A stretch of 59,136 bases of DNA from NCBI RefSeq assembly GCF_947495025.1, contig NZ_CANLXG010000007.1:1-59136 (forward strand), in the 5' to 3' direction. Made by a program: the position numbers and the translations under genes. Below, one piece after another: positions 25,750-33,985 of this stretch. Position 1 is the first letter of the stretch. Every line of letters begins with the position of its first letter. The DNA is from an uncultured Roseobacter sp. (lineage in GTDB: Bacteria; Pseudomonadota; Alphaproteobacteria; Rhodobacterales; Rhodobacteraceae). The notes beneath the pieces are model-generated. The model ran no database searches. It saw nothing but the letters and a program-made list of their open reading frames with translations, and was not told the origin of the DNA.

Positions 25750-25752
25750 TTA

Positions 25753-25818
25753 TCGGGGGATCGGAATCGCTGCTTCGGGGGATCAGAGTCGTTTTATCGT
25801 GGGTTCAGAGTCAGGCAG
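25753..25818 (+). repeat. Three 22-bp iterons upstream of repA
   Basis: Repeats start at 25753, 25775 and 25797, exactly 22 bp apart, which is two helical turns. Their conserved part is TCGGGGGATCGGAATCG, TCGGGGGATCAGAGTCG and TCGTGGGTTCAGAGTCA. A partial inverted copy (CCGATTCCG) lies at 25722-25730 next to the repA start. The arrangement fits RepA binding sites for initiation and copy control. Confidence 0.8.
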
Positions 25819-25905
25819 GCTCCGGAAAACTCCCGAAAGCTCTTTGATTTCAGCAGGTTTGACTTGGATACCCAGACCTGTAACGTACTTATAACCCATA
25901 TATAA

Positions 25906-25922
25906 CAGGCATATGTTGCCTG
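25906..25922. promoter_or_regulatory. 17-bp inverted repeat, parA operator or parS candidate
   Basis: CAGGCA and TGCCTG are perfect 6-bp arms around a 5-base centre, about 140 bp upstream of the parA start and next to an AT-rich stretch. It could be a ParA/ParB operator or a centromere. The arms are short, so chance is not excluded. Confidence 0.4.
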
Positions 25923-26060
25923 CGCGCCGCACCAGCGACAGCGAAAGCCCTGAAAAGGCGGGTATTTTCCTTAGAAAAAAGAGGTGAAGTGATCATTCTC
26001 TTGGCGTGTAACACCTTTTGTGGTATCTGGGGGAAAACATATAACATCGGAGCGCGGTTC

Positions 26061-27518
26061 ATGAGCAGTACCGGACTTCCCCCTTATTTCAACATCTCCC
26101 CGGATGCGGCGCTGTCGTCGCTTGGCGCCCCTTCGGGTACGGATCAGTTCAGCGCAATTGCTGCGGCCTGCCTGAACGGACGTACTGATCTGGCCAGCCG
26201 GGGCATGGACGAGACGGGCCAGAAATCCCTGCGGCTTTTCTCCACCTGGGAGATTACCAGGTATCTGATCCCCGTAGCTCCTGCCCATTTCCGGCGCGTG
26301 CTGCGCAACAACCCTGATCTGCCTCAGGGCCGCGCAGAGACCGAAGGCGGGGCAAAATGGTTCACCCTCGATGAGGTGCTGCGGCTGCGGGCGCATTTCG
26401 GGGCCGAAGGGTCCAGAGCCAAGGAATACCTGCCCTACCGTCCCGAAGGCGCGCCTGCAAAGATTGTCGCTGTGGCCAACTTCAAGGGCGGGGTGGGCAA
26501 GACCTCAACCTGTGCCCATCTGGCCATGTCAGCGGCGCTTGATGGCTACAGGGTGCTGGTGATTGATCTGGACAGCCAGGGATCCATGTCGTCGATTTTC
26601 GGGGCCCGGGTACAGGATGAATGGCAGACGGTCTTTCCGCTGCTGGCGCGCCACTATGCACAGCATGTGATGGCAGACAACCAGCGCCGGGCGGACCGGG
26701 GCGAGGCGCCGCAGCCGCTCGATGAGACGCTCTCAGAGGCACTGAAGGTCAGCACGGGCGATGTCATTCAGAAAACCCACTGGCCCAACATTGATCTGAT
26801 CGGCGCGCAGCTGAACCTTTACTGGTCAGAATTCCAGATTCCCGTCTGGCGGATGGCCGCGCGCGGCTGGAAGCTCTGGGACGCGCTCACAGAGGTGCTG
26901 GCGGCCGATGGGGTGCTGGATGACTATGACCTCATCTTCCTCGATACACCCCCTGCCCTTGGCTATCTGACAATCAACGGTCTGGCGGCTGCAGACATCC
27001 TGCTGGTGCCGCTGGGGGCGTCCTTTGTGGAGTTCGACAGCACGGGGCGGTTTTTCGACATGCTGCATGCGACGTTTTCCTCGATTGAGGAGAGCGAGAA
27101 CCTGGCGGCCCGCGCGCTCGGGCGCGAGGGACTGCGGTTTGAGTGGGATGCGGTGCGCACGGTGATCACCCGGTATGACGGCGCGCAGCAGGCCGAGATG
27201 GCCGCGCTGATGCAGGCCTATATGGGGCCGGTGCTGTCGCCTTACCGTCAGGATTTCACGGCCCTCATCGGGCAGGCCGGCGAGAGCGTGAACGGTATTT
27301 ACGAGGCGGATTACCGTGATTTCAACCGCGAGACCTATGTGCGGGGGCGTGCGACCTTCGATGAAACCTATGCGGGGTTCAAACAGCTGCTGCTGGGGGC
27401 CTGGCGTCGCGATGAAATCGCGCAGACAAAAGAGTCTGATGAGATCGCGCAGGCAGGGAAATCTGACGGGGCCGCAGAAGAACCCGGAGCTGTCATCCCC
27501 ACGGAAGCGGCGGAATAA
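26061..27518 (+). CDS. parA: Partition ATPase ParA
   Basis: A 485-residue large (type Ia) ParA with an N-terminal DNA-binding extension of about 130 residues before the ATPase core. The deviant Walker A motif is KGGVGKT (142-148). DLDSQGSMS follows, and FLDTPPALGYLT near residue 294 is the Walker B region. It should bind the nucleoid, be stimulated by ParB and repress its own operon. I chose the ATG at 26061, which has CGGAG upstream. An in-frame start at 25989 would add an unrelated hydrophobic leader. The C-terminus carries a two-copy DEIAQ-type repeat. parB begins 12 bp downstream. Confidence 0.92.
   Translation: MSSTGLPPYFNISPDAALSSLGAPSGTDQFSAIAAACLNGRTDLASRGMDETGQKSLRLFSTWEITRYLIPVAPAHFRRVLRNNPDLPQGRAETEGGAKWFTLDEVLRLRAHFGAEGSRAKEYLPYRPEGAPAKIVAVANFKGGVGKTSTCAHLAMSAALDGYRVLVIDLDSQGSMSSIFGARVQDEWQTVFPLLARHYAQHVMADNQRRADRGEAPQPLDETLSEALKVSTGDVIQKTHWPNIDLIGAQLNLYWSEFQIPVWRMAARGWKLWDALTEVLAADGVLDDYDLIFLDTPPALGYLTINGLAAADILLVPLGASFVEFDSTGRFFDMLHATFSSIEESENLAARALGREGLRFEWDAVRTVITRYDGAQQAEMAALMQAYMGPVLSPYRQDFTALIGQAGESVNGIYEADYRDFNRETYVRGRATFDETYAGFKQLLLGAWRRDEIAQTKESDEIAQAGKSDGAAEEPGAVIPTEAAE
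27411..27464 (+). repeat. 27-bp tandem duplication in parA 3' end
   Basis: Two adjacent 27-bp copies (27411-27437 and 27438-27464) encode DEIAQTKES and DEIAQAGKS. They lie in the acidic, probably disordered ParA tail, outside the ATPase fold. Confidence 0.85.
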
Positions 27519-27530
27519 GGAGGCGGGACA

Positions 27531-28526
27531 ATGGCAAAACGCAAACGGCTGAGCCCGCCGGATCCGGCTCAAAACCCTGTTACAGGGACACATATGGGGC
27601 CAGGCGGCATGATGGGCATGCGTCGCCCCCCTGCCCCGATCGCGGATATGGCCGGTGCCGCGTCGGCCACGGCGGCGCTGGAGGATCTGGCGCAGGAGAT
27701 GCAGGACGCGCGCGCGCAGGGCCGGATGATTGTTCAGGTGCCGCTGGATCAGGTTGCCGAAGACTATCTGGTGCGTGACCGTACCGCGATGGATGCCGAC
27801 GAGCTGCAGGCGCTGGTCACCAGCCTTGAGGCGCGGGGCCAGCAGGCGCCCATCGAGGTCGTCTCGCTGGGTTCTGACCGGTACGGGCTGATCTCGGGCT
27901 GGCGGCGTCTGACGGCGCTGAAACAGCTGCGGGACACGACCGGCGAGGACCGGTTTGCCCGCGTGGCCTGTCTGCTCCGTGCCCCTGAGGCGGCGGCCGG
28001 GGCCTATGTGGCCATGGTTGAGGAAAACGAGATCCGGGCGGACCTGAGTTTTTACGAACGGGCCCATATCGCAGCGCGTGCCGCCGAACAGGGCGCATTC
28101 GACAGCGCCCGGGACGCTGTCAAAGCCCTCTTTGCCGCGGTCAGCCCGTCCAAACGCTCCAAGATTCACAGCTTTGGGGTTGTTTTCGCACATCTCGATG
28201 ATGTGCTGCGGTTCGCGCGGGACATCCCCGAGCATCTGGGCCTGCGTCTGGCCCGGGCGCTGGAGACAGAGGAAGGCTTTGCCGCCCGTCTGAGCGCAGA
28301 CCTGCGCCGGGCCGCCCCTGAGAGTGCCGCAGAGGAGCGTCAGCTGCTGGAAGCGGCCCTGAATGGCAGTAAGGCGCCGCCAGAAACTGCAGCACCTGCG
28401 CAGCCGCCTGTCGCACCCGGTGTCTGGCTCAGGGCCGGCAAGGGGCGTCTGACGTTGTCAGGCGCGGGGGTGGATGCCGCCCTGCAGGAGGATCTCAGAG
28501 CCTGGCTGGCCGCGCGCAGACTCTGA
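27531..28526 (+). CDS. parB: Partition protein ParB
   Basis: A 331-residue ParB. The N-terminal domain has VPLDQVAEDYLVRDR, LEARGQQAPIEV and the nucleotide-binding patch GLISGWRRLTALKQL, followed by VEENEIRADLSFYERA (box III). A helix-turn-helix region follows (AVSPSKRSKIHSFGVVF). It should load on parS, spread and stimulate ParA. It is cotranscribed with parA and ends 30 bp before a strong terminator. The first 35 residues are a variable tail. No parS site is certain; candidates are the inverted repeats noted at 24482, 25906 and 32158. Confidence 0.92.
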   Translation: MAKRKRLSPPDPAQNPVTGTHMGPGGMMGMRRPPAPIADMAGAASATAALEDLAQEMQDARAQGRMIVQVPLDQVAEDYLVRDRTAMDADELQALVTSLEARGQQAPIEVVSLGSDRYGLISGWRRLTALKQLRDTTGEDRFARVACLLRAPEAAAGAYVAMVEENEIRADLSFYERAHIAARAAEQGAFDSARDAVKALFAAVSPSKRSKIHSFGVVFAHLDDVLRFARDIPEHLGLRLARALETEEGFAARLSADLRRAAPESAAEERQLLEAALNGSKAPPETAAPAQPPVAPGVWLRAGKGRLTLSGAGVDAALQEDLRAWLAARRL

Positions 28527-28555
28527 AATCAGTCTCTGTGCAGCATAAACGTAAA

Positions 28556-28593
28556 AAGGCCCCGGTTTTCGCATGCGAAAAAACCGGGGCCTT
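28556..28593. terminator. Strong bidirectional intrinsic terminator after parB
   Basis: A near-perfect 38-base palindrome: AAGGCCCCGGTTTT pairs with AAAACCGGGGCCTT around a CGCATGCG centre that is itself self-complementary. Adenines precede the stem and TTCTGTTTG follows, so it can stop transcription from both the convergent parAB operon and the minus-strand beta-helix gene. Confidence 0.85.
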
Positions 28594-28611
28594 CTGTTTG
28601 TCTGTACGGGG

Positions 28612-31600
28612 TCAGGCTGCTTCGCTGATATCGAGCAGTTCTTCGTCCGTTGTTTCCAGAGCCGGTGCGGCCTCGTCATAGACCGGTTGCCCGTCTGTGA
28701 GGGCGGCCCAGAGATCTGCTGCGGCCTGCGCATCATCGGCATCACCGATGGCGTCATAGCTGACATCACCGCTGCCACCTGTGAGGTTCAGGGTGACTTT
28801 GTCGGTCTCGTAATCAACAGTGATCTCTGCCTTCTGATCTGACCGCAGGCCATGGACCCTGATTTCGCCGAAGCCGCCGATGATCTCATCCGCCTCGATC
28901 AGTGTGTATTCCCCGCCTGCATTCTGCAGGCCGGACAGGTCCAGATGCAGGTTGGCCATACCGAGATTTACGCCGGACTGAATGTTGGTGTCCTGCGTAC
29001 CGTAAAAGCCACTGCGGAACTCGCTGATGGTGCCCAGCGAGCCATCCTGAGCGGAGAAGCCCAGCACTGCGCCGTCCTCGAACCGCAGCACGGCTGTGTC
29101 GCCGTCTGTGCCGTCAAAGCCGGTGCGGGTGTTCTCGCCGCCGATCACAAGCCGGCTGGCGCCGCCCAGATCGAAGTTGCCGCCCTGGCTGGCCAGAATG
29201 GCCTGACCGTCCGTGATGGTCAGATCAACGTTGCCGCTGAAATCACCGGTATTGGCAAAACGGCCCCCGCGGACGTCAATGTCGAGCAGGTCGTCATCGG
29301 TGTAGCCATCGGTCCAGAACTGACCGGCACCGTCCACAGAAAGCATCGCACCGCTTTCACCGGCGGTCATTTCGCCCTCTACTGACAGATATCCATGCCC
29401 GACATGCAGGCGTCCGCCACTGCCGAAATCAAACTGGTCAATGACAGTTGTGCCGCCATAGTTGACCCAGTTTCCGGCCAGCCGCACGCTGTCACCGTCA
29501 TCCATACCGGGCAGGGTGTCCTGATCCCAGTTCAGACGGTTGTCCCAGCGGATGCCGCCGCCCAGGTCGTTCGGCACAAAGGTGAAGGTCTGTGCACCGG
29601 CGCCAGGGTCCTCAACGCCGACCCCGAAGCCTTCCCGGAAGTAGGCCGCAATCAGATCGGCATCGGTCTGACCGGGCAGGGCAGAACCCAGATCCTTGCG
29701 CAGGTGATCTGCCAGATCCGCGATGGTTGCATCCGGTTTGTCGAGCAGGGCAGCCGCATAGAGCTGGATCGTTGTCTGATCGGCAATCGCCGTGTTGACG
29801 TTCTGGGTGTTTTTGTCGTTGGTATCCCCCTGCTCGAACGTCCGGCGGCTGTCCCAGTTATACGTGATGGTATCATCGTAATAGGCGGGCCGCTCCTCGA
29901 TCAGGGCGTCGTGGTTCCAGTATTTGTAGTCCAGCTCGTCCGGGTTATTCGGATCGGCCAGGTGGGCCACGATATTCTCGTGTATGGTCGACAGCTGCCC
30001 GGCATTGTGCATGCCCTGTGTGAGCGCGCCGGTATAGGGCGCTTCCTTGTGCGCACCGGAGGTGGTCACATTGCCTGTCACCAGCGAGAAATTCCCCGTC
30101 AGGGTGCCATCGTCGTTCTGTTCGCCTCCCAGAAAGCTCAGTGCTGCGTTGTTATCGATGAACACATTGTCCTCGATAAAGCCACCTGGGCGGACCTGGG
30201 CCCCAAAGGATGCCGCACGCATCGAGATATTGTCGCGGAAGGTCACATCGAGGTTGTTGTGCTGGATATAGACGTTCTGGCTGTACTGGCTGGGCGGCTG
30301 GCCGCCCTCACCGGACAGATCCTCGCGATAGTCGTCTGCCCAGCCGTTGTGATCGAAAAGGTTGTTCTCAATCAGAACGCCTGTGGAGCTTTTGATATAG
30401 AACCCCTGCATCCGGTCAGAGTGCTGCCACCATTCATCGCGTCCGTCCTGCGGCGCCTCGTGGGCGATATCGAGGATGTTGGAATCGCGCAGGGTAAAGC
30501 CGTCCACGTGCTGAACCGACAGAAGCCGCGTGCCATCCATGGTGACACCGTCCAGCAGGAGGTTCTCACCATAAATCACGTTAAGACCGTCCTTGAAATT
30601 TACATCCGAAATCACGACGTTGCTGATCGGTTCATTGAAGGCGCTGGTATGTGCCGTCAGGACGGGGGCCTCCCCCTCGCCATATGAGGTGATATAGACA
30701 GGATGCAGTTCATCCTCGCCCTGCATCCCGCGGACCAGGAGGTTCTTGGTGCTTTCGTAGGTGTAACCGCGCTCAAACAGCGCCCAGTGCGAGTTGGGCG
30801 TGTCGTTTTCCAGTTGCAGATTGGTCCAGAGTTCCGTGCCGGCCCACTGGTTCAGCGCCATTTCCGGCGTGCTGCCGTATTCGGGGTGCGCTTTGAGCCA
30901 TTCAAAGGTCACATCCTCGAATTCCATGCCCTCCAGAGCCGCAATATCGCGTTTGCTCAGCGCACTCTCGCTCTCGGAGATATAGACTTTCCGGTGATTC
31001 TCGCCGGTTTCGACGACAATGTCTCCATCTTCGTCGGTGCGCATCATGAAGGCATCGCCCTCACCCCAGCCACCCTGCTGTCTGACGGACCGCACGTTGA
31101 GATCCTGCGTCAGGATCTCCGAACTGCCGTCCTCGTAGGTCGCTTCATAGCTGAAGGACAACGCGCCCTCGTGGTCTGTGCCGGTCAGAACCAGGGCAAA
31201 GGTATTGTCCGGGTTGACTGTGACATTGCCGTGGGCAGGGCCGTCGATAATTCTGAGAGCAGAGATGCCATTTGCCTCTGCGCCGGGGTCGAGTGTGGCA
31301 ACCCGGCCTTCCCGGACCTCAATGACGGATCCTGCATCTGTGGCGTCGAGAACGCTGCCCTGATCGGGGCCGTCTGTCTGCGAAACCGGTTCCGGTGCGG
31401 GCTGCGGATCAGGGGTGTCGGCTGGCGGCACCTCGACGACGACCGGGTTGTCCTGTCCTGAATCCTGCTGATCCTGACCGGGGTTCTGCGGGTCCTGTCC
31501 TGAATCCTGCTGATCGGGGTTCTGCGGGTCCTGGTCCTGTCCGGGGTCCTGTGAGCTCTGCTCAGAACCCTGATCAGGGACCTGTGGCGCCTGGGCTTCC

Positions 31601-31899
31601 AGGACCGGCTCCGGGTCAGGGGCGGGCTGTTCAGCCACGGGGCTGGCGTCAGGTGTCTCGTTCTGCTCAGCCTGTTCCGGCTGGTCTGCCACCGGAGGCG
31701 TCTGCACCGGCTGTTTGTTGCCCGGTTTTTTTCCGGGGGGAACGTAGACGAGGTTCTCTTCATCCTCTTCGCCGCCTGCAGCCATTCCGGCCACAGCGAC
31801 GCCTCCCATCAGGAGGCCCATCAATGCGCCAAACATCAGAAGCCTCCCTGCAGTGTGCAGCGGGCCGTTGCCGGCATTTCTGCGTGGGAATTCGTACAT
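28612..31899 (-). CDS. Large secreted beta-helix protein with P/Q/D-rich tether
   Basis: A 1095-residue extracytoplasmic protein. A basic N-terminus and one hydrophobic segment (about 18-42) act as signal-anchor. Residues about 45-190 are rich in Pro, Gln, Asp and Glu with QDP/QNP repeats, a flexible tether. Residues about 195-270 resemble a cadherin/VCBS-like domain (ALRIIDGPAHGNVTVNPDN). Residues about 390-680 form a right-handed beta-helix (NVVISDVNFKDG, LLLDGVTMDG, VLIENNLFDHNG), and a glycine-rich repeated region follows to the end. The helix resembles polysaccharide lyases and epimerases, so it may trim or bind the exported polymer. No catalytic residues can be assigned. GAGGG precedes the ATG. 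It is monocistronic between two terminators or gaps. Confidence 0.75.
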   Translation of the reverse strand: MYEFPRRNAGNGPLHTAGRLLMFGALMGLLMGGVAVAGMAAGGEEDEENLVYVPPGKKPGNKQPVQTPPVADQPEQAEQNETPDASPVAEQPAPDPEPVLEAQAPQVPDQGSEQSSQDPGQDQDPQNPDQQDSGQDPQNPGQDQQDSGQDNPVVVEVPPADTPDPQPAPEPVSQTDGPDQGSVLDATDAGSVIEVREGRVATLDPGAEANGISALRIIDGPAHGNVTVNPDNTFALVLTGTDHEGALSFSYEATYEDGSSEILTQDLNVRSVRQQGGWGEGDAFMMRTDEDGDIVVETGENHRKVYISESESALSKRDIAALEGMEFEDVTFEWLKAHPEYGSTPEMALNQWAGTELWTNLQLENDTPNSHWALFERGYTYESTKNLLVRGMQGEDELHPVYITSYGEGEAPVLTAHTSAFNEPISNVVISDVNFKDGLNVIYGENLLLDGVTMDGTRLLSVQHVDGFTLRDSNILDIAHEAPQDGRDEWWQHSDRMQGFYIKSSTGVLIENNLFDHNGWADDYREDLSGEGGQPPSQYSQNVYIQHNNLDVTFRDNISMRAASFGAQVRPGGFIEDNVFIDNNAALSFLGGEQNDDGTLTGNFSLVTGNVTTSGAHKEAPYTGALTQGMHNAGQLSTIHENIVAHLADPNNPDELDYKYWNHDALIEERPAYYDDTITYNWDSRRTFEQGDTNDKNTQNVNTAIADQTTIQLYAAALLDKPDATIADLADHLRKDLGSALPGQTDADLIAAYFREGFGVGVEDPGAGAQTFTFVPNDLGGGIRWDNRLNWDQDTLPGMDDGDSVRLAGNWVNYGGTTVIDQFDFGSGGRLHVGHGYLSVEGEMTAGESGAMLSVDGAGQFWTDGYTDDDLLDIDVRGGRFANTGDFSGNVDLTITDGQAILASQGGNFDLGGASRLVIGGENTRTGFDGTDGDTAVLRFEDGAVLGFSAQDGSLGTISEFRSGFYGTQDTNIQSGVNLGMANLHLDLSGLQNAGGEYTLIEADEIIGGFGEIRVHGLRSDQKAEITVDYETDKVTLNLTGGSGDVSYDAIGDADDAQAAADLWAALTDGQPVYDEAAPALETTDEELLDISEAA
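31451..31533 (-). repeat. Direct repeats encoding the QDP/QNP-rich tether
   Basis: A 23-base unit at 31451-31473 recurs exactly at 31493-31515. An 18-base unit (GGGGTTCTGCGGGTCCTG) at 31480-31497 recurs at 31516-31533. They encode the glutamine/aspartate/proline repeats of the secreted protein and could change copy number by slippage. Confidence 0.85.
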
Positions 31900-31925
31900 G
31901 CATTACCCTCTGGCGCTGAAAACTC

Positions 31926-31943
31926 TGCTGTAAACATACAGCA
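31926..31943. promoter_or_regulatory. Inverted repeat operator candidate before the beta-helix gene
   Basis: TGCTGTAAACATACAGCA has perfect 7-bp arms and a 4-base centre. It sits 27-44 bases upstream of the ATG on the minus strand, between the possible promoter and the ribosome site, a good position for a repressor. Confidence 0.5.
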
Positions 31944-32157
31944 CGCCGATACTCTTTGAACAACGATCGTCAACATTGTGATATCTGTCATTTCATTCTT
32001 CCATCCGGCGCCGGGCAGCATGAGCCGGCGGGTGTGAGCAGTGTCTGATTTTAGATCGCCTGACTGTGTTCAATTTGTGGAAAATTGAGGCAATAATGGC
32101 TGCTTTGCCCAAATAATTAATGCAGCGGAGAAGGGAATTAAGGATGTCGTGACCACA

Positions 32158-32178
32158 CGTAAAAGTGGCACTTTTACG
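32158..32178. promoter_or_regulatory. Perfect 10+1+10 palindrome
   Basis: CGTAAAAGTG and CACTTTTACG flank one base. No T-tract follows, and it lies 260 bp upstream of the beta-helix gene and 162 bp downstream of manC. It is unlikely by chance. It could be a regulator site, a terminator for manC or a distant parS. Confidence 0.5.
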
Positions 32179-32339
32179 CTGATCAGAGCCGATTCATGAG
32201 CGGCATTATGCTTAGGGTTGTGCGCGCGGGTCACGCGACGGGCAAAATTCTGCCATATTCCGGGGGGCGGGCGTTTCTGCGCCGATAACGCATTGTCAGC
32301 GTCTGCGAAACCACCGACGTCTGAAAGACACAATAGGGA

Positions 32340-33767
32340 TCAGTCCCGGGCGTAGACATCCTCATAGCGGATGATGTCATCCTCGCCCAGATAACTGCCG
32401 GTCTGTACCTCGATCAGGACCATCGGCACCTTGCCGGGGTTTTCCATCCGGTGGGTCGCGCCCAGCGGGATATAGACAGACTGGTTTTCGCTGACCAGCT
32501 GCTCGGTCTCGCCGATGGTTACCCGTGCGGTCCCTTCCACGACAATCCAGTGTTCCGCCCGGTGATGGTGGCTCTGCAGGGACAGGGCGGCACCGGGGTG
32601 CACGACGATGCGCTTGACCTGAAAGCGATCCCCCATGGCGAGGCTCTCAAACCAGCCCCAGGGGCGGTGATCGCGTGGAAATGTCTCGGCCTGAAGGGCG
32701 TTTTTCTCCTTCAGCGCGCTGACGGCCAGCCGGACCTCCTGCGCCCGGGACTTATCCGCCACCAGAACCGCATCCGGCATGGCTACGGCGATGATATTGT
32801 CCAGCCCGATGCCGACAACCGCCTGATCTTCTGCCTCGCTGCGCAACAGCGTGTCCCGGCAGTCAATTGCCGTCGCAGGGCCACCCAGAGACACGCCCTG
32901 TGCATCCGGGCCCATCTCGCGCCAGACTGCATCCCAGCCGCCCAGGTCGGACCAGCCGCCCTGATAGGGCACAACCATCAGGTTGCCGGCCTTTTCCATA
33001 ACCGCGTAGTCAATCGAGATATCCTCGGCCTCAGCCCAGGGGCCGGGGGCCAGCCGCAGAAAGCCCAGATCAGGCCGGGCTTCTGTGACGGCACGGGAGA
33101 CCGGATCCATCAGACCGGGCGCATGGGTGCGGAAGGCATCGGTAATGGCGGCGGCCGAGAACAGGAAGATGCCCGCGTTCCACAGGTAATGTCCTTCGGC
33201 CAGCATGGCTTTCGCCGTATCAGGGTCCGGTTTCTCCACAAAACGGCGCAGTGGCACCGGATCGGATGATGTGGCGGAGCCATCGGGCTCCAGATAGCCA
33301 TAGCCGGTTTCAGGGCGGTCCGGCGTGATCCCGAAGGTGACCAGCTGGCCGTCGCGGGCGGCAGGGCCGGCGCGCTCGACCGCCGCGCGGAAGGCCGCGG
33401 CATCAGGGATCACATGGTCCGAGGCGGCCACCAGCATCAGGGCACCGGGGTCCTGTTCTGCAAGATGCAGGGCGGCGGCGAGAACAGCGGGGGCTGTATT
33501 GCGCCCCTCGGGCTCGATCAGGATCGCTGCCGGATCCAGCCCGCTTGCAGCCAGCTGTTCAGTGACGATAAAGCGGAAATCCGAATTGGTGACGATCACA
33601 GGGTTTGCAAAGGCCGGCCCGGACAACCGTTCTGCAGAGGCCTGAAACAGGCTTTTTTCGCCTATCAGAGACGAAAACTGCTTGGGATAGCTTTTGCGGG
33701 ACAGGGGCCACAGCCGCGATCCGGAGCCGCCGGCGAGAAGAACGGGGTAAATCCTGGAGTCAGACAT
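32340..33767 (-). CDS. manC: Mannose-1-phosphate guanylyltransferase / mannose-6-phosphate isomerase
   Basis: A 475-residue bifunctional enzyme that makes GDP-mannose from GTP and mannose-1-phosphate and interconverts fructose-6- and mannose-6-phosphate. The nucleotidyltransferase signature is LLAGGSGSRLWPLSRKSYPK (10-29), and FVEKPDPDTA lies further on. The C-terminal cupin has the metal-binding HHHRAEHWIVVEGTARV. Length is normal for the ManC/AlgA family. Phosphomannomutase, needed between the two steps, is not on this plasmid. The gene is alone on its strand and divergent from the sugar dehydrogenase. Confidence 0.95.
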   Translation of the reverse strand: MSDSRIYPVLLAGGSGSRLWPLSRKSYPKQFSSLIGEKSLFQASAERLSGPAFANPVIVTNSDFRFIVTEQLAASGLDPAAILIEPEGRNTAPAVLAAALHLAEQDPGALMLVAASDHVIPDAAAFRAAVERAGPAARDGQLVTFGITPDRPETGYGYLEPDGSATSSDPVPLRRFVEKPDPDTAKAMLAEGHYLWNAGIFLFSAAAITDAFRTHAPGLMDPVSRAVTEARPDLGFLRLAPGPWAEAEDISIDYAVMEKAGNLMVVPYQGGWSDLGGWDAVWREMGPDAQGVSLGGPATAIDCRDTLLRSEAEDQAVVGIGLDNIIAVAMPDAVLVADKSRAQEVRLAVSALKEKNALQAETFPRDHRPWGWFESLAMGDRFQVKRIVVHPGAALSLQSHHHRAEHWIVVEGTARVTIGETEQLVSENQSVYIPLGATHRMENPGKVPMVLIEVQTGSYLGEDDIIRYEDVYARD

Positions 33768-33985
33768 CCGGGGGCCTTTCGGAACAATTGGGAACAGGCT
33801 GTATCACTGGCACGGTCATAGGCCTCTTTGGCTGCTTTTTGCAATGATATTGAGGCAGGACTTTGACCCTGTGCGGTTCCTCCGCGCAGGGGCTGCCCGG
33901 TCCTCTCGACATGACCTGACGCCTGCACCAGGGGTTATGTGTTTTGTCCCGAACCCGTGTCTGTAAGCCCGAAAGAGGTCCTGGT

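Larger units (their letters stand above)
25722..26060. other. Candidate replication origin between repA and parA
   Basis: This 339-bp gap holds no gene. From left to right it has a consensus DnaA box (TTATCCACA on the minus strand, 25741-25749), three 22-bp iteron-like repeats (25753-25818), an AT-richer stretch (about 25860-25915) with a 17-bp inverted repeat (25906-25922), and the parA leader. DnaA box plus iterons plus an AT-rich element next to a rep gene is the classical theta-type origin layout. The promoters of repA and parA must also lie here, so RepA binding would also autoregulate repA. Confidence 0.8.
31900..32339. promoter_or_regulatory. Intergenic region, 440 bp, upstream of the beta-helix gene
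   Basis: It lies upstream of the beta-helix gene (start 31899) and downstream of manC (stop at 32340), both on the minus strand. I see no gene. It is AT-richer than its surroundings. It holds an inverted repeat close to the start codon (31926-31943), a TTGACG hexamer on the minus strand (31968-31973) that could be a -35 element, and a perfect 10+10 palindrome (32158-32178). The leader therefore looks regulated. Confidence 0.6.
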
